DNA of 64,000 nucleotides from Paracoccus luteus. GTDB taxonomy: Bacteria; Pseudomonadota; Alphaproteobacteria; Rhodobacterales; Rhodobacteraceae. The notes beneath the pieces are model-generated. The model had not been told where the DNA came from. It worked only from the letters and a program-made list of their open reading frames with translations, and ran no database searches. The stretch is taken from positions 537,393 through 601,392 of the forward strand of contig NZ_SDEA01000001.1 of assembly GCF_004522155.1 (NCBI RefSeq), in the 5' to 3' direction. This document shows, piece by piece, positions 49,303 through 57,806 of this stretch (position 1 is the first letter of the stretch; every line of letters starts with the position of its first letter). The position numbers and the translations under genes were made by a program.

Positions 49303-51150
49303 ATGGCACAAACTGAAACCTGGACGGTTGACCGTTCGCGGCCGATGACCGGCGAAGAGAAGAAGGTGATCCTCGCCTCTTCGCTGGGCACCGTCTTCGA
49401 ATGGTACGACTTTTACCTGTATGGGTCGCTGGCGGCGATCATCGGGGCGCAGTTCTTCACCGCGTTCCCCGAGGCGACGCGCAACGTCTTTGCGCTGCTG
49501 GCCTTTGCGGCCGGCTTTATCGTGCGCCCCTTCGGCGCGCTGGTGTTCGGTTCGCTGGGCGACCTGGTCGGGCGGAAATACACCTTCCTGATGACCATCG
49601 TCATCATGGGCCTGTCCACCTTCATCGTCGGCCTGCTGCCCGGCTATGCCAGCTGGGGCGTGGCCGCGCCGGTCATCCTGATCATCCTGCGCATGCTGCA
49701 GGGCCTGGCGCTGGGCGGCGAATACGGCGGGGCCGCGACCTATGTCGCGGAACACGCGCCGATCAACCGCCGCGGCTATTACACCGCCTGGATCCAGACG
49801 ACCGCGACGCTGGGCCTGCTGCTGTCGCTGATCGTCATCCTGATCGTGCAATCCTATGTGAACGGCAACTATGCCGCCGTCCCGCAGGTCAACCTGGACG
49901 GAACGCCGCTGCTGGACGCGAACGGCGCGCAGGTCATGCTTGAGCCGTTCAAGGCGTGGGGCTGGCGGATCCCGTTCCTGGGGTCGATCTTCCTGCTGAT
50001 GATCTCGCTGTATATCCGGCTGCAGATGGAAGAAAGCCCGGCCTTCAAGCACATGAAGGACGAGGGCGCGCTGTCCAAGGCGCCGCTGCGCGAAGCTTTC
50101 GGCCAGTGGAAAAACGCCAAGATCGCGCTGATCGCGCTGTTCGGCCTGGTCGCGGGGCAGGCGGTGGTCTGGTATTCGGGCCAGTTCTACGCGCTGTTCT
50201 TCATCAACAACGTCGTCAAGGTGGACACCTTCACCTCGAACGTGCTGGTGGCGTGGTCGCTGATCCTGGGCACGGCGGGCTTCGTGTTCTTCGGCTCGCT
50301 GTCGGACCGGGTGGGGCGCAAGCCGATCATCCTGGCGGGCTGCGCGCTGGCGGTGCTGACCTTCTTCCCGGTGTTCAAGGCGATCACCGCGACGGCGAAC
50401 CCGGCGCTGCACGCGGCGCAGACGAACACGCCCGTGGTCGTCACCGCCGACCCGGACACCTGCTCGTTCCAGTTCAACCCGACCGGCACGGCCAAGTTCA
50501 CCTCGTCCTGCGACATCGCCAAGGCGTCGCTGGCCAAATCCTCGGTCAATTATGAAACCGTGGATGCGGCGCCCGGCACGCAGGCGTCGATCCAGGTCGG
50601 CGACACGGTGGTGCCGTCCTACGAGGGCACGCTGGCGGGCGACGAGCTGAAGGCGGCCAAGGCCGGCTTTGACACGGCGCTGAACGGGGCGCTGTCGGCG
50701 GCGGGCTATCCGCTGGTCGCGGCGGACAACACCACGGTCGTCAAGGCGGACCACTTCTTTGACATCTTCAACGGGCAGGCGCTGAAGCTGGTCGTGCTGA
50801 TGACCTATCTCATCGTGCTGGTGACGATGGTCTATGGCCCGATGGCGGCGGCGCTGGTCGAACTGTTCCCGACCCGCATCCGCTATTCGGGGATGTCGCT
50901 GCCCTATCACATCGGCAACGGCTGGTTCGGTGGCCTGCTGCCCGCGACCGCCTTCGCGATCAGCGCGCAAAGCGGCAACATCTATGCCGGCCTGTGGTAT
51001 GCGATCATCGTTGCCGGCGCGACGGTCGTCATCGGGCTGCTGCTTGTGCCCAACAACGGCCACAAGCGCAGCCTGTTCGCCGACGATCCGTCGCATGACG
51101 TGCATCGCACCGGCTATCCCGACGCGCCGGATTACCGTTCGGTCCGCTGA
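49303..51150 (+). CDS. MHS-family MFS transporter (putative acetate or short-chain acid permease)
   Basis: 615 aa, longer than usual for the family (about 430-560). The MHS signature GTVFEWYDFYLYGSLAAIIG is near residue 30, with GSLGDLVGRKYTF and RMLQGLALGGEYGGAATYVA. Twelve membrane segments are interrupted by an extra hydrophilic stretch at about residues 365-485 that holds two cysteines. A smaller insert (residues 187-215) lies earlier. Linkage to acs suggests uptake of acetate or a related acid. A strong terminator follows. Confidence 0.9.
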   Translation: MAQTETWTVDRSRPMTGEEKKVILASSLGTVFEWYDFYLYGSLAAIIGAQFFTAFPEATRNVFALLAFAAGFIVRPFGALVFGSLGDLVGRKYTFLMTIVIMGLSTFIVGLLPGYASWGVAAPVILIILRMLQGLALGGEYGGAATYVAEHAPINRRGYYTAWIQTTATLGLLLSLIVILIVQSYVNGNYAAVPQVNLDGTPLLDANGAQVMLEPFKAWGWRIPFLGSIFLLMISLYIRLQMEESPAFKHMKDEGALSKAPLREAFGQWKNAKIALIALFGLVAGQAVVWYSGQFYALFFINNVVKVDTFTSNVLVAWSLILGTAGFVFFGSLSDRVGRKPIILAGCALAVLTFFPVFKAITATANPALHAAQTNTPVVVTADPDTCSFQFNPTGTAKFTSSCDIAKASLAKSSVNYETVDAAPGTQASIQVGDTVVPSYEGTLAGDELKAAKAGFDTALNGALSAAGYPLVAADNTTVVKADHFFDIFNGQALKLVVLMTYLIVLVTMVYGPMAAALVELFPTRIRYSGMSLPYHIGNGWFGGLLPATAFAISAQSGNIYAGLWYAIIVAGATVVIGLLLVPNNGHKRSLFADDPSHDVHRTGYPDAPDYRSVR

Positions 51151-51172
51151 AGGATCGCCATGCGACGGAATG

Positions 51173-51197
51173 GGCCGGGGTTTCCCCCGGCCTTTTT
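51173..51197 (+). terminator. Terminator after the MHS transporter gene
   Basis: GGCCGGGG-TTTC-CCCCGGCC forms an eight-base perfect stem followed by TTTTT, 22 bases past the stop. Confidence 0.88.
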
Positions 51198-51204
51198 CAT
51201 TGCG

Positions 51205-51699
51205 TCAAAGCTCGGTCTGCTGACCGCCGGAAAGCGGCGGCAGCGTCGGCGCTGGCGCGGGGTTGCGGTCCGGGACCAGCGCGTTCAGTTCGTCCAGCGG
51301 CGGCGGGGGCGGCGCATCGGCCTTGCGGCGGATCAGGATGTCGCCGTTCGGCAGGCGCTGCGGCGGCTGGTAATTGGCGATGTCGTCCATCAGCCCGGTC
51401 AGCTGCTGGAAGGCGGGACCATAGTCCGACACCGCGCCCTGCAGCTCGTTCGCCAACCCTTCAAGATGCGGCTGCGCGCGGCCCAGCAGATCCTGCAGGA
51501 TACCCTCAAGCCCGCGCGGGATGCCGCTTTCAGCGTCCGGGTCCGTGTCGGGGTCCGTGAGGGGCGCGGTTGCGGCCGGCGGGTCGTCGGCCTTTGGCAT
51601 CTGGAACGGCGCGGTCTGGGCCGGGGCCGCCGAGGGCAACGCCGACAGCGACAGCGCACCGACCGCCAGCCGTGCCAGAATGGAATGAAGCGTGGTCAT
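51205..51699 (-). CDS. Secreted proline-rich protein of unknown function
   Basis: 164 aa from the ATG at 51699. A signal peptide (ILARLAVGALSLSALPSAAP) precedes a helical middle (GLEGILQDLLGRAQPHLEGL) and a conserved-looking NYQPPQRLPNGDILIRRK. The tail is proline-rich. Similar proteins in Rhodobacteraceae are sometimes labelled AAA+ ATPase, but no nucleotide-binding motif is present. Likely periplasmic. Function unknown. Confidence 0.75.
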   Translation of the reverse strand: MTTLHSILARLAVGALSLSALPSAAPAQTAPFQMPKADDPPAATAPLTDPDTDPDAESGIPRGLEGILQDLLGRAQPHLEGLANELQGAVSDYGPAFQQLTGLMDDIANYQPPQRLPNGDILIRRKADAPPPPPLDELNALVPDRNPAPAPTLPPLSGGQQTEL

Positions 51700-51787
51700 C
51701 GCGGCGCCTTTGCACATGGGCCAGCGGGCCGGGGCCCGCTGTGACGCATGTCAACACGCCGGACCGCTGCGGCGTTCCCCCGGCCGG

Positions 51788-52507
51788 TCAGCCGGCGGCG
51801 CGCGCGATATCGGCCGGGGCGACGCCGTGGGCGCGTGCGATCCGCGCCCGCGCCGACAGCAGCCGCGGATCGTCCGGGCGCAGCCCCAGCGTGCGGATGA
51901 ACTCGGCCCGCGACTGCGCCCGCAGGTCGTCGCGCGAAATCGCCGTGCCCAGCAGCCGGTCGATGACCTCGCCGCCCGGCGAGACGTGGAACCAGCGCGA
52001 GAAATCGCGGAAATGATGCTGGTTGTGCAGCGTCGCCACATGCCGTTCGACGGCCGTGCGCCGCACCGGCAGATGGGCGGTCATGTGGAACCATTCATAG
52101 ACAAGGAACGTGCCGACCCCGCCGGTCAGCGTCACCGCCGCCGCGATCCGCCATCCCATGCCGGGGAAAAGCCATTCGCCCAGGGCGGCCGCGGCCAGCG
52201 CATGCAGCGCCAGCATCGGCAGCGCGACGAAACCTGGGACGAAGAACAGCGACGCGCAGGACGGAAAGTCGTGGTGCCCGTAATGGGCGCGATAAAGCAG
52301 GTCGAACGCCCATTGCGCCCGCGGCGGGCGCAGGTGGAACAGGAAGCGGTGCATCAGGTATTCGTTCACCATCTGCAGCAGGACGCCCAGCGGCACCAGC
52401 GCCCACAGCCGGGCGGGTCCGGTCAGCGTGACCGCCAGCCCCGCGGCAAAGGCCAGGACAAAGATTGCGATGGCGGGATGCGACAGCATCAGGCGGATAC
52501 GGCTCAT
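51788..52507 (-). CDS. Fatty acid hydroxylase / sterol desaturase family protein
   Basis: 239 aa with about four membrane segments. The histidine boxes for a diiron centre are present: HRFLFH (near 53), HYGHH (near 75), FHMTAH (near 140) and HNQHH (near 161). Such enzymes hydroxylate fatty acyl or carotenoid substrates in the membrane. No lipid partner gene is next to it, so the substrate is open; hydroxylation of membrane acyl chains is a reasonable guess. Confidence 0.87.
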   Translation of the reverse strand: MSRIRLMLSHPAIAIFVLAFAAGLAVTLTGPARLWALVPLGVLLQMVNEYLMHRFLFHLRPPRAQWAFDLLYRAHYGHHDFPSCASLFFVPGFVALPMLALHALAAAALGEWLFPGMGWRIAAAVTLTGGVGTFLVYEWFHMTAHLPVRRTAVERHVATLHNQHHFRDFSRWFHVSPGGEVIDRLLGTAISRDDLRAQSRAEFIRTLGLRPDDPRLLSARARIARAHGVAPADIARAAG

Positions 52508-52555
52508 GCCGCCAGCAAAGGCCCGTGCCGCGCGCCTGTCAATTCCGCCGTGGCG

Positions 52556-53311
52556 TCAGGGCGCCCCGCCCAGGAACTGGGCGCGATAGGTCTGCCAGGC
52601 GGCGTTGATGGCGCGGGTGCGCGCCTCGGCCAGGCGGACCGCCTCGGGCGGCAGGCCGTGGGCCTGGGCGCGGTCGGGATGGTTCTCGCGCACCAGCTCG
52701 CGCCAGCGCGCGCGCGCCTGCGCCAGGGGGGTGCCGGGGCCGATGCCCAGAACCTCGCACGGCGGGCACGGGTTGTCGCGGTCGTGGCGCGCGGCAATGG
52801 CCGCGACCGTGGCGGGGGGCACGCCGAAGATGCGCGCGACCTCGTCGATGAACAGCCGTTCCGCCTGGTGCAGCGCGTGATCGGCGGCGGCGATGATGTG
52901 CAACCCCTCGACCACATCGACCAGCACCGGGTCGCCGGGCGGAAACAGCGCCGCGATCCGGCGCGCCCAGATGTCGAACCCCGCGACGTCCTTGCGGGCA
53001 AGGTCGAACACATGGGCGGCGTGGCGTTCCTCGGTCCGGGGGATCTTGAAGATGCGGCGAAAGGCCGCGACCTCTTCGCGCGCGACCCGGCCGTCGGCCT
53101 TGGCCAGCTTGGCCCCCAGCGCGATGATCGCGATGGTGAAGGCGACGGATCGTTCCGGCGGCACGGCGGCGCGCGGCCGCCCCACCAGCGCCGCCAGCCG
53201 GTCGCCCATGCGTTGCCAGAAACCCCGCGGCGGGGGCAGGTGCGGGGCATCGCGCGCTGGCGCCGTCCCGGCCGCGCGCGGATCGCCGGCGGTGGGGGCC
53301 AGATCATCCAT
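52556..53311 (-). CDS. DjlA-like TerB-DnaJ co-chaperone
   Basis: 251 aa. A TerB domain (residues 55-165; IAIIALGAKLAKADGRVARE) is followed by a C-terminal J domain with the essential HPD tripeptide in LVRENHPDRAQAHG. This domain order is that of DjlA, but the N-terminal membrane anchor of enterobacterial DjlA is missing. It should stimulate DnaK in the cytosol. Confidence 0.88.
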   Translation of the reverse strand: MDDLAPTAGDPRAAGTAPARDAPHLPPPRGFWQRMGDRLAALVGRPRAAVPPERSVAFTIAIIALGAKLAKADGRVAREEVAAFRRIFKIPRTEERHAAHVFDLARKDVAGFDIWARRIAALFPPGDPVLVDVVEGLHIIAAADHALHQAERLFIDEVARIFGVPPATVAAIAARHDRDNPCPPCEVLGIGPGTPLAQARARWRELVRENHPDRAQAHGLPPEAVRLAEARTRAINAAWQTYRAQFLGGAP

Positions 53312-53372
53312 GCGCCCAGTCTAGCCGGGACCGCCGCCACGAGAAAGGGACGAGGGCCGCGTGGATCGCCCG

Positions 53373-53906
53373 TCAGCCCAGATCCTTGCCCATCAGCACC
53401 AGATCGTGAAACTGCCCGAACTTCCATCCCGCGCGGGGGATGCGCCCCCACACGCCATAGCCCATGCGGTCGTGAAACGCGATTGATCCCGCGTTCGAGG
53501 CGGTGATCGCGCCGATCATGATGCGCCCGCCCGCGTCCCGGGCGTGCTGTTCCAGCGCGGTCAGCAGCGCACGGCCCACACCCCGCCCGCGCGCGCCGGG
53601 CGCGGCGTGGATCGAATGTTCCAGGCTGCGGGCATAGCCTGCGCCGGACCTGAACTGCGCATAGGTGCCAAAGGCCAGCAGCCGCCAGTCCGCCTCGGCC
53701 ACCAGGAAGGCGTGCCCGTCGCGCTGCCGCGCGGCGATCATCGCGGCGATCTCGGCGGCCGGACGCTCGGCAGGCCAGAAGGTGATGGCCGTGTCGCGGA
53801 TGATCGGGTTCCAGATCGCGGCGATGGCCGCCGCGTCGTCCGTGGTCGCAGTGCGGATGCGGGGCAGGGCCGCTGCATCGCCAGTCAGATCGTCCGATGG
53901 TGACAT
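53373..53906 (-). CDS. GNAT N-acetyltransferase, phosphinothricin acetyltransferase-like
   Basis: 177 aa. The GNAT core has the acetyl-CoA loop ARGRGVGRALLTALEQHA near residue 115. The family-typical start is IRTATTDDAAAIAAIWN, then EHSIHAAPG and WKFGQFHDLVLMGKDL. Members acetylate phosphinothricin, methionine sulfoximine or similar amino compounds. The natural substrate here is not known. Confidence 0.87.
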   Translation of the reverse strand: MSPSDDLTGDAAALPRIRTATTDDAAAIAAIWNPIIRDTAITFWPAERPAAEIAAMIAARQRDGHAFLVAEADWRLLAFGTYAQFRSGAGYARSLEHSIHAAPGARGRGVGRALLTALEQHARDAGGRIMIGAITASNAGSIAFHDRMGYGVWGRIPRAGWKFGQFHDLVLMGKDLG

Positions 53907-54023
53907 GGCCCCTTCATCACGGATGCGCGGGGGCCATGCAAGGTTTCCGCGACAGGCGGGGGATCGTCTTGCGTCTGCCGCCGCGCGCAGCCGGTGTTGC
54001 GGCGAACCGGCCAGACGGCGGCG

Positions 54024-55433
54024 TCAGGCCGCGGCATCGTAATGCGCGACGATCAGCCGGTCGCGGCCGCCGTCCTTGGCGCGGCGCAGCGCCTTGTCGG
54101 CCCGTTCCAGCAGTTCGGCCGCGTCAGTCGAAACCGCCTTGCCCACGGTGCTGGCGACCCCGGCCGACAGCGTGATCCGCAGCGATCCGCCCCCGGTCAG
54201 GGCGGGCAGCGGCATGGCCTGCTGGCCCACCGCGCGGCGCATCCGCTGCGCCAGTTCCGCCGCGGTGTCGGTGTCGGCGCCGGGGATGACGGCCAGGAAC
54301 TCCTCTCCGCCCATGCGGGCGACGAAGCCGGGCGCCGGCAGCTCGGCCCGCAGCCGTTCGGCGACCGCGGCCAGCACCGCGTCGCCTGCCGCATGGCCGT
54401 GGCGGTCGTTCACCGTCTTGAAGCGGTCGATGTCCATCAGCGCGACCGCGACGCCGCCGCCGGGCGCGACCGCGCGGCACAGCGCGTCCAGGCGGGGCAA
54501 GGCAAAGCGGCGGTTGGGCAGGCCGGTCAGCGCGTCGATGCGCGCCAGCGCGCGTTCGGTGTCGGCGGCGGCGCGGCGGGCGTCGGTCAGCCGCTTGCGG
54601 CCAAGCAGCGCGGTGATGCTCAGCGCGGCCTCGTCCGCCAGCGCCACAGGCGCGCCCGGCAGCCCCAGCAGGCTGGACAGCACCTCGCCCGCGCCCAAGT
54701 CCAGCGCGACCGTCGTCATGTCGGCACGGCCGGGCCGCAGCATCACCGCAAAGCCCGCGTTGCACGAGACGGGCCGCGAGCGCAATTCCGACAGCAGCCG
54801 CAGCCCGTCGCCCGGCTGCGCGATGTCGGCGGCGATCAGATAGATGTCGGGCACGTTGCCCAGTGCGGCGTCGGCCAGCGCGCGGTCCGCCTCGCCCAGC
54901 GTCAGCTGCGCGTCCAGCCGCGGCGCCAGCGCCTGCCGCCAGGATCGCGCCGTCGCGGGCTGGTCGGCGATCAGCATGACCTGCGCCGGCTGTGTCCAGG
55001 GTCGCGGCGCCGCCACGAACGCCGCCTGCGCCTCGGCCATGCCGGGGGCCGGCGCCAGGTCACGCGGCTCGGACAGGCTGTCGCGCAGCAGGCCGCGGAC
55101 CCGCGCCAGCAGCGTCAGATCGTCGGACTGCGGGTCCAGCACCGCGGACGCCCCTGCACGCAGGGCGGCCACCCGCTGCGCCGCCGGCGCCAGCATCACG
55201 ACGGGCATCCGGCTGTCGGCGGCCGCCACCATCATCCGGCACAGCGCCACCGCGGTCATGTCCGCAGGCTCGCCCCCCAAGACCACAAGGTCGGGGCTGG
55301 TGCGCGCCAGGCAGGCCAGCGCCTCGGCCCCCGACCGCGCGGTCAGCGTGTCATAGCACGCCGCGCTCAGCCGCACCTTCAGGGTGATGCGGCTGGTGGT
55401 GGCGCGATCGACCACGAGGATTTGTCCCGACAT
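54024..55433 (-). CDS. PleD-like diguanylate cyclase with two degenerate receiver domains
   Basis: 469 aa from the ATG at 55433 (MSGQILVVDRATTSRI). It has the PleD order REC-REC-GGDEF. In the first receiver the phosphoacceptor position is Gly53 (DLVVLGGEPADM); in the second it is Ala (IYLIAADIAQPGDG). The GGDEF domain is intact (LTGLPNRRFALPRLD, DIDRFKTVNDRHGHAAGD, MGGEEF). The RxxD inhibitory site before GGEEF is absent. It should make c-di-GMP but cannot be switched by phosphorylation in the PleD manner. Divergent from the DUF3572 gene. Confidence 0.9.
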   Translation of the reverse strand: MSGQILVVDRATTSRITLKVRLSAACYDTLTARSGAEALACLARTSPDLVVLGGEPADMTAVALCRMMVAAADSRMPVVMLAPAAQRVAALRAGASAVLDPQSDDLTLLARVRGLLRDSLSEPRDLAPAPGMAEAQAAFVAAPRPWTQPAQVMLIADQPATARSWRQALAPRLDAQLTLGEADRALADAALGNVPDIYLIAADIAQPGDGLRLLSELRSRPVSCNAGFAVMLRPGRADMTTVALDLGAGEVLSSLLGLPGAPVALADEAALSITALLGRKRLTDARRAAADTERALARIDALTGLPNRRFALPRLDALCRAVAPGGGVAVALMDIDRFKTVNDRHGHAAGDAVLAAVAERLRAELPAPGFVARMGGEEFLAVIPGADTDTAAELAQRMRRAVGQQAMPLPALTGGGSLRITLSAGVASTVGKAVSTDAAELLERADKALRRAKDGGRDRLIVAHYDAAA

Positions 55434-55526
55434 CCGACACCTGTTCGCTTCGATCCCGTGCTGTGTCACCATGACGCGGAATCGTTAACAATTCCTTTCC
55501 ACCGCAGATTTCGACGAAAGATTCCC

Positions 55527-55802
55527 ATGACCGACTGGACCCGCGCGACCGAGATCGCCCACGCCGTCCTGCTGCATCTGGCCCAGGACCCGGATTTGCT
55601 GGGCCAGCTTTGCGCCGAGACGGGGCTTTCGCCCGCCGATCTGCGCGACACTGCCGGTCAGCCGGGCTTCGTCGGCGCGATGCTGGATTTCATCGCCGCC
55701 GACGACCGGCGCCTGCTTGATTTCGCAGCCGAGGCGGGCGTCGCGCCCGATGCCGTCGCCCGTCTGCGCGCCGCGGTCGAGGCGGGGATCGTCCGGCCCT
55801 AA
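55527..55802 (+). CDS. DUF3572 protein
   Basis: 91 aa helical protein (AHAVLLHLAQDPDLLGQLCA, then GFVGAMLDFIAADDRRLLDF), typical of DUF3572. GAAAGATTCCC precedes the ATG. In many alphaproteobacteria it lies beside pleD, as here. The function is unknown; the gene neighbourhood hints at c-di-GMP signalling. Confidence 0.85.
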   Translation: MTDWTRATEIAHAVLLHLAQDPDLLGQLCAETGLSPADLRDTAGQPGFVGAMLDFIAADDRRLLDFAAEAGVAPDAVARLRAAVEAGIVRP

Positions 55803-55850
55803 CCGAATCTTAACCCGTGGGTGCTAGGCCCTGCGCAAAGGGGGACGTCC

Positions 55851-56420
55851 ATGCATGGCATGATCAACCGCGCGATCGAGGATTTCGTCCGCGACGCCTA
55901 TGGCGAGGCGGCATGGCAGGCGGTCGCCGCGGCCGCGGGCATCGACGCGCACGGCTTTCGGCTGCTGCAGGATTATCCCGACGACCTGACCCGCGCGCTG
56001 CTGGCCGGGGCGGGCGCGCCGATGGGCAAGTCGGCGGTCGATGTGGCCGAGGATCTGGGGGCGTGGCTGGCCGCGCAGTCCGGCTTGCGGCGGCTGCTGC
56101 GCTTTGCGGGCAGCGATTTCAGCACATTCGTCCTGTCCCTGGCCGAACTGCCCGGCCGGGCGCGGATGGTCGTGCCGGGGCTGATCCTGCCGCCCGTGCA
56201 GGTGGAAACCGACGGCGAGGCCTATCGCATCCGCACCGACGGCAGCGACCCGCTGTGGCTGCACGCGCTGGCGGGCATGCTGCAGGCGATGGCCGACGAT
56301 TATGGCGTGCTGGCCGTGCTGGCCCTGGACGGCGACGGGCTGCGGCTGTCGGTGCCGCTTGCCGGCTATACGCAGGGGCGGCCGTTCTCGATCAGCGATC
56401 CGGCGGTCGGCGCGGCATGA
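55851..56420 (+). CDS. H-NOX (HNOB)-like sensor protein lacking the haem ligand
   Basis: 189 aa from the ATG at 55851 with AAAGGGGG upstream. MHGMINRAIEDFVRDAYGEA and LRRLLRFAGSDFSTFVLSLA match the haem NO-binding fold. The position of the proximal histidine reads LAELPGRARM (Pro instead of His) and no clear YxSxR motif follows. So it probably does not bind haem in the usual way. Similar proteins with the same change occur in Rhodobacteraceae, from memory. It is translationally coupled (ATGA) to a diguanylate cyclase. Confidence 0.82.
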   Translation: MHGMINRAIEDFVRDAYGEAAWQAVAAAAGIDAHGFRLLQDYPDDLTRALLAGAGAPMGKSAVDVAEDLGAWLAAQSGLRRLLRFAGSDFSTFVLSLAELPGRARMVVPGLILPPVQVETDGEAYRIRTDGSDPLWLHALAGMLQAMADDYGVLAVLALDGDGLRLSVPLAGYTQGRPFSISDPAVGAA

Positions 56421-57427
56421 TCGCGGCCGCCGACGTCGTCGCCATGCTGTGCCGGCTGATGCCGATGCATCTGTGGCTGGACCGGGTGGGCGCGATCAGG
56501 TCCGCCGGTCCGACGCTGCGCAAGCTGATCGGGGACGCGGCCGATTTCGGCACCGCGTTCGAGGTGATCGGCGGCGCGGGGGCCGATCTGTCCTGGGACG
56601 CGACCGGCACGGCGGACCGGCTGTTTCTTCGCCTCAGGTCGGCGCCGCAGGTGGTCCTGCGCGGGCGCGGCGCGGCGCTGCCGTTCGCGACCGGCGCGCC
56701 GGGCGAGGGGGCGCTGATCAACCTGGGTTTCGGCATCGGCCTTGGCGACGGCGTGCGGCAGTTTGCGCTGACCGACCAGGATTTCGCCCCGGCCGAACTG
56801 GCGATGGAGCTGTTGTTCCTCAGCCAGGCCAACGCGGCGATGATGGCAGAGCTGTCGCGGTTCAACCTGCGGCTGGAAGAGGCGCGCATGGCCGCCGAGG
56901 CGCAGGCGCTGACCGATCCGCTGACCGGCGTGTTCAACCGGCGCGGACTGACCATCGCGGTCGAAGCGGCCCTGCTGGGCGCCGGCGCGGCGGGCGGTCC
57001 GGGTTTTGCGCTGCTGCACATCGACCTGGACCTGTTCAAGGCGGTCAACGACACCCACGGCCATGCGGCGGGCGATGCCGTGCTGCGGGCGGTGGCGGCC
57101 CGGCTTTCGGCCGAAACCCGGCTGTGCGACAGCGTGGCGCGGATGGGTGGGGACGAGTTCGTGCTGTTGCTGCCCGGCCTGACCGACGCGGACAAGCTGC
57201 TGAAGCTGGCGCGTCGCATCATCGAGCGGGTCGAGGAGCCGGTGCGGGTCGCGGAGGCGGACTGCCGCATCTCGGCCAGCATCGGGGCGGTGGTCTCGAC
57301 CTGGTATGACACGCTGGATGCGCAGCGCATGCAGCGCGATGCCGACGCCGCGCTGTATGCGGCCAAGGCGGGGGGGCGCGGCGCCGTGGTTCTGGCGGAT
57401 GCGACGTCCCGCAAGGGCGCGGCGTGA
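56417..57427 (+). CDS. HNOBA-GGDEF diguanylate cyclase
   Basis: 336 aa. The N-terminal half resembles the H-NOX-associated (HNOBA) domain (CRLMPMHLWLDRVGAIRSAG, then PTLRKLIGD). A short linker helix (NAAMMAELSRFNLRLEEARM) leads to a complete GGDEF domain: DPLTGVFNRRG, DLDLFKAVNDTHGHAAGD and RMGGDEF (residues 244-248). The product-inhibition site RLCD lies five residues before it. It should make c-di-GMP under control of the coupled H-NOX-like partner. Confidence 0.9.
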   Translation: MIAAADVVAMLCRLMPMHLWLDRVGAIRSAGPTLRKLIGDAADFGTAFEVIGGAGADLSWDATGTADRLFLRLRSAPQVVLRGRGAALPFATGAPGEGALINLGFGIGLGDGVRQFALTDQDFAPAELAMELLFLSQANAAMMAELSRFNLRLEEARMAAEAQALTDPLTGVFNRRGLTIAVEAALLGAGAAGGPGFALLHIDLDLFKAVNDTHGHAAGDAVLRAVAARLSAETRLCDSVARMGGDEFVLLLPGLTDADKLLKLARRIIERVEEPVRVAEADCRISASIGAVVSTWYDTLDAQRMQRDADAALYAAKAGGRGAVVLADATSRKGAA

Positions 57428-57486
57428 CGGTGGGTGCCGTCGTCGGGTCTTGGGCGGCTGTCGCCCGCCAGCAATCGTCACGGGAC

Positions 57487-57735
57487 GGCCGTCCGCGAAC
57501 GCCCGGGCGGGATCGACGGGGCGGCCGTCCGCAAGCGCCCCAGCGGAACTGACAAGGCCGGTCGTCCGCGAGCGCCCCAGCGGAACCGAGGGGGCGGCCG
57601 TCCGCAAGCGCCCCAGCGGAACCGACAGGGGCGGCCGTCCGTGAACGCCAGCGCGGATCGCCGGAGCGGCCGCTGGCAAACGCCCGCGTATAACCTGCTG
57701 GCGTCCGTGAACGCCCGCCCGCAATAGACGGGGGC
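57487..57735. repeat. Seven-unit 36-bp minisatellite
   Basis: Units start at 57487, 57523, 57560, 57596, 57633, 57668 and 57700, with a stub at 57736. Lengths are 32 to 37 bases. Approximate consensus: GGCCGTCCGCRARCGCCCCA then GCGGAACYGACRGGGC. Units 2-4 are nearly identical; outer units are degenerate. The array fills the roughly 380-base gap between the cyclase stop and the TonB receptor stop; the rest of the gap shows nothing else. Confidence 0.85.
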
Positions 57736-57806
57736 GGCCGCCGGTGCCGCCCCCCTCTGTCACCCGGCCGGCCAGCGGCGCCTGACCCCGCCGGCTGCCG
57801 TCCCGA

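Noticed and set aside
57487..57735. The 36-bp tandem units looked at first like a CRISPR array.
   Set aside because: There is no division into a constant repeat and unique spacers; the entire unit is a degenerate repeat, and no cas gene is nearby.
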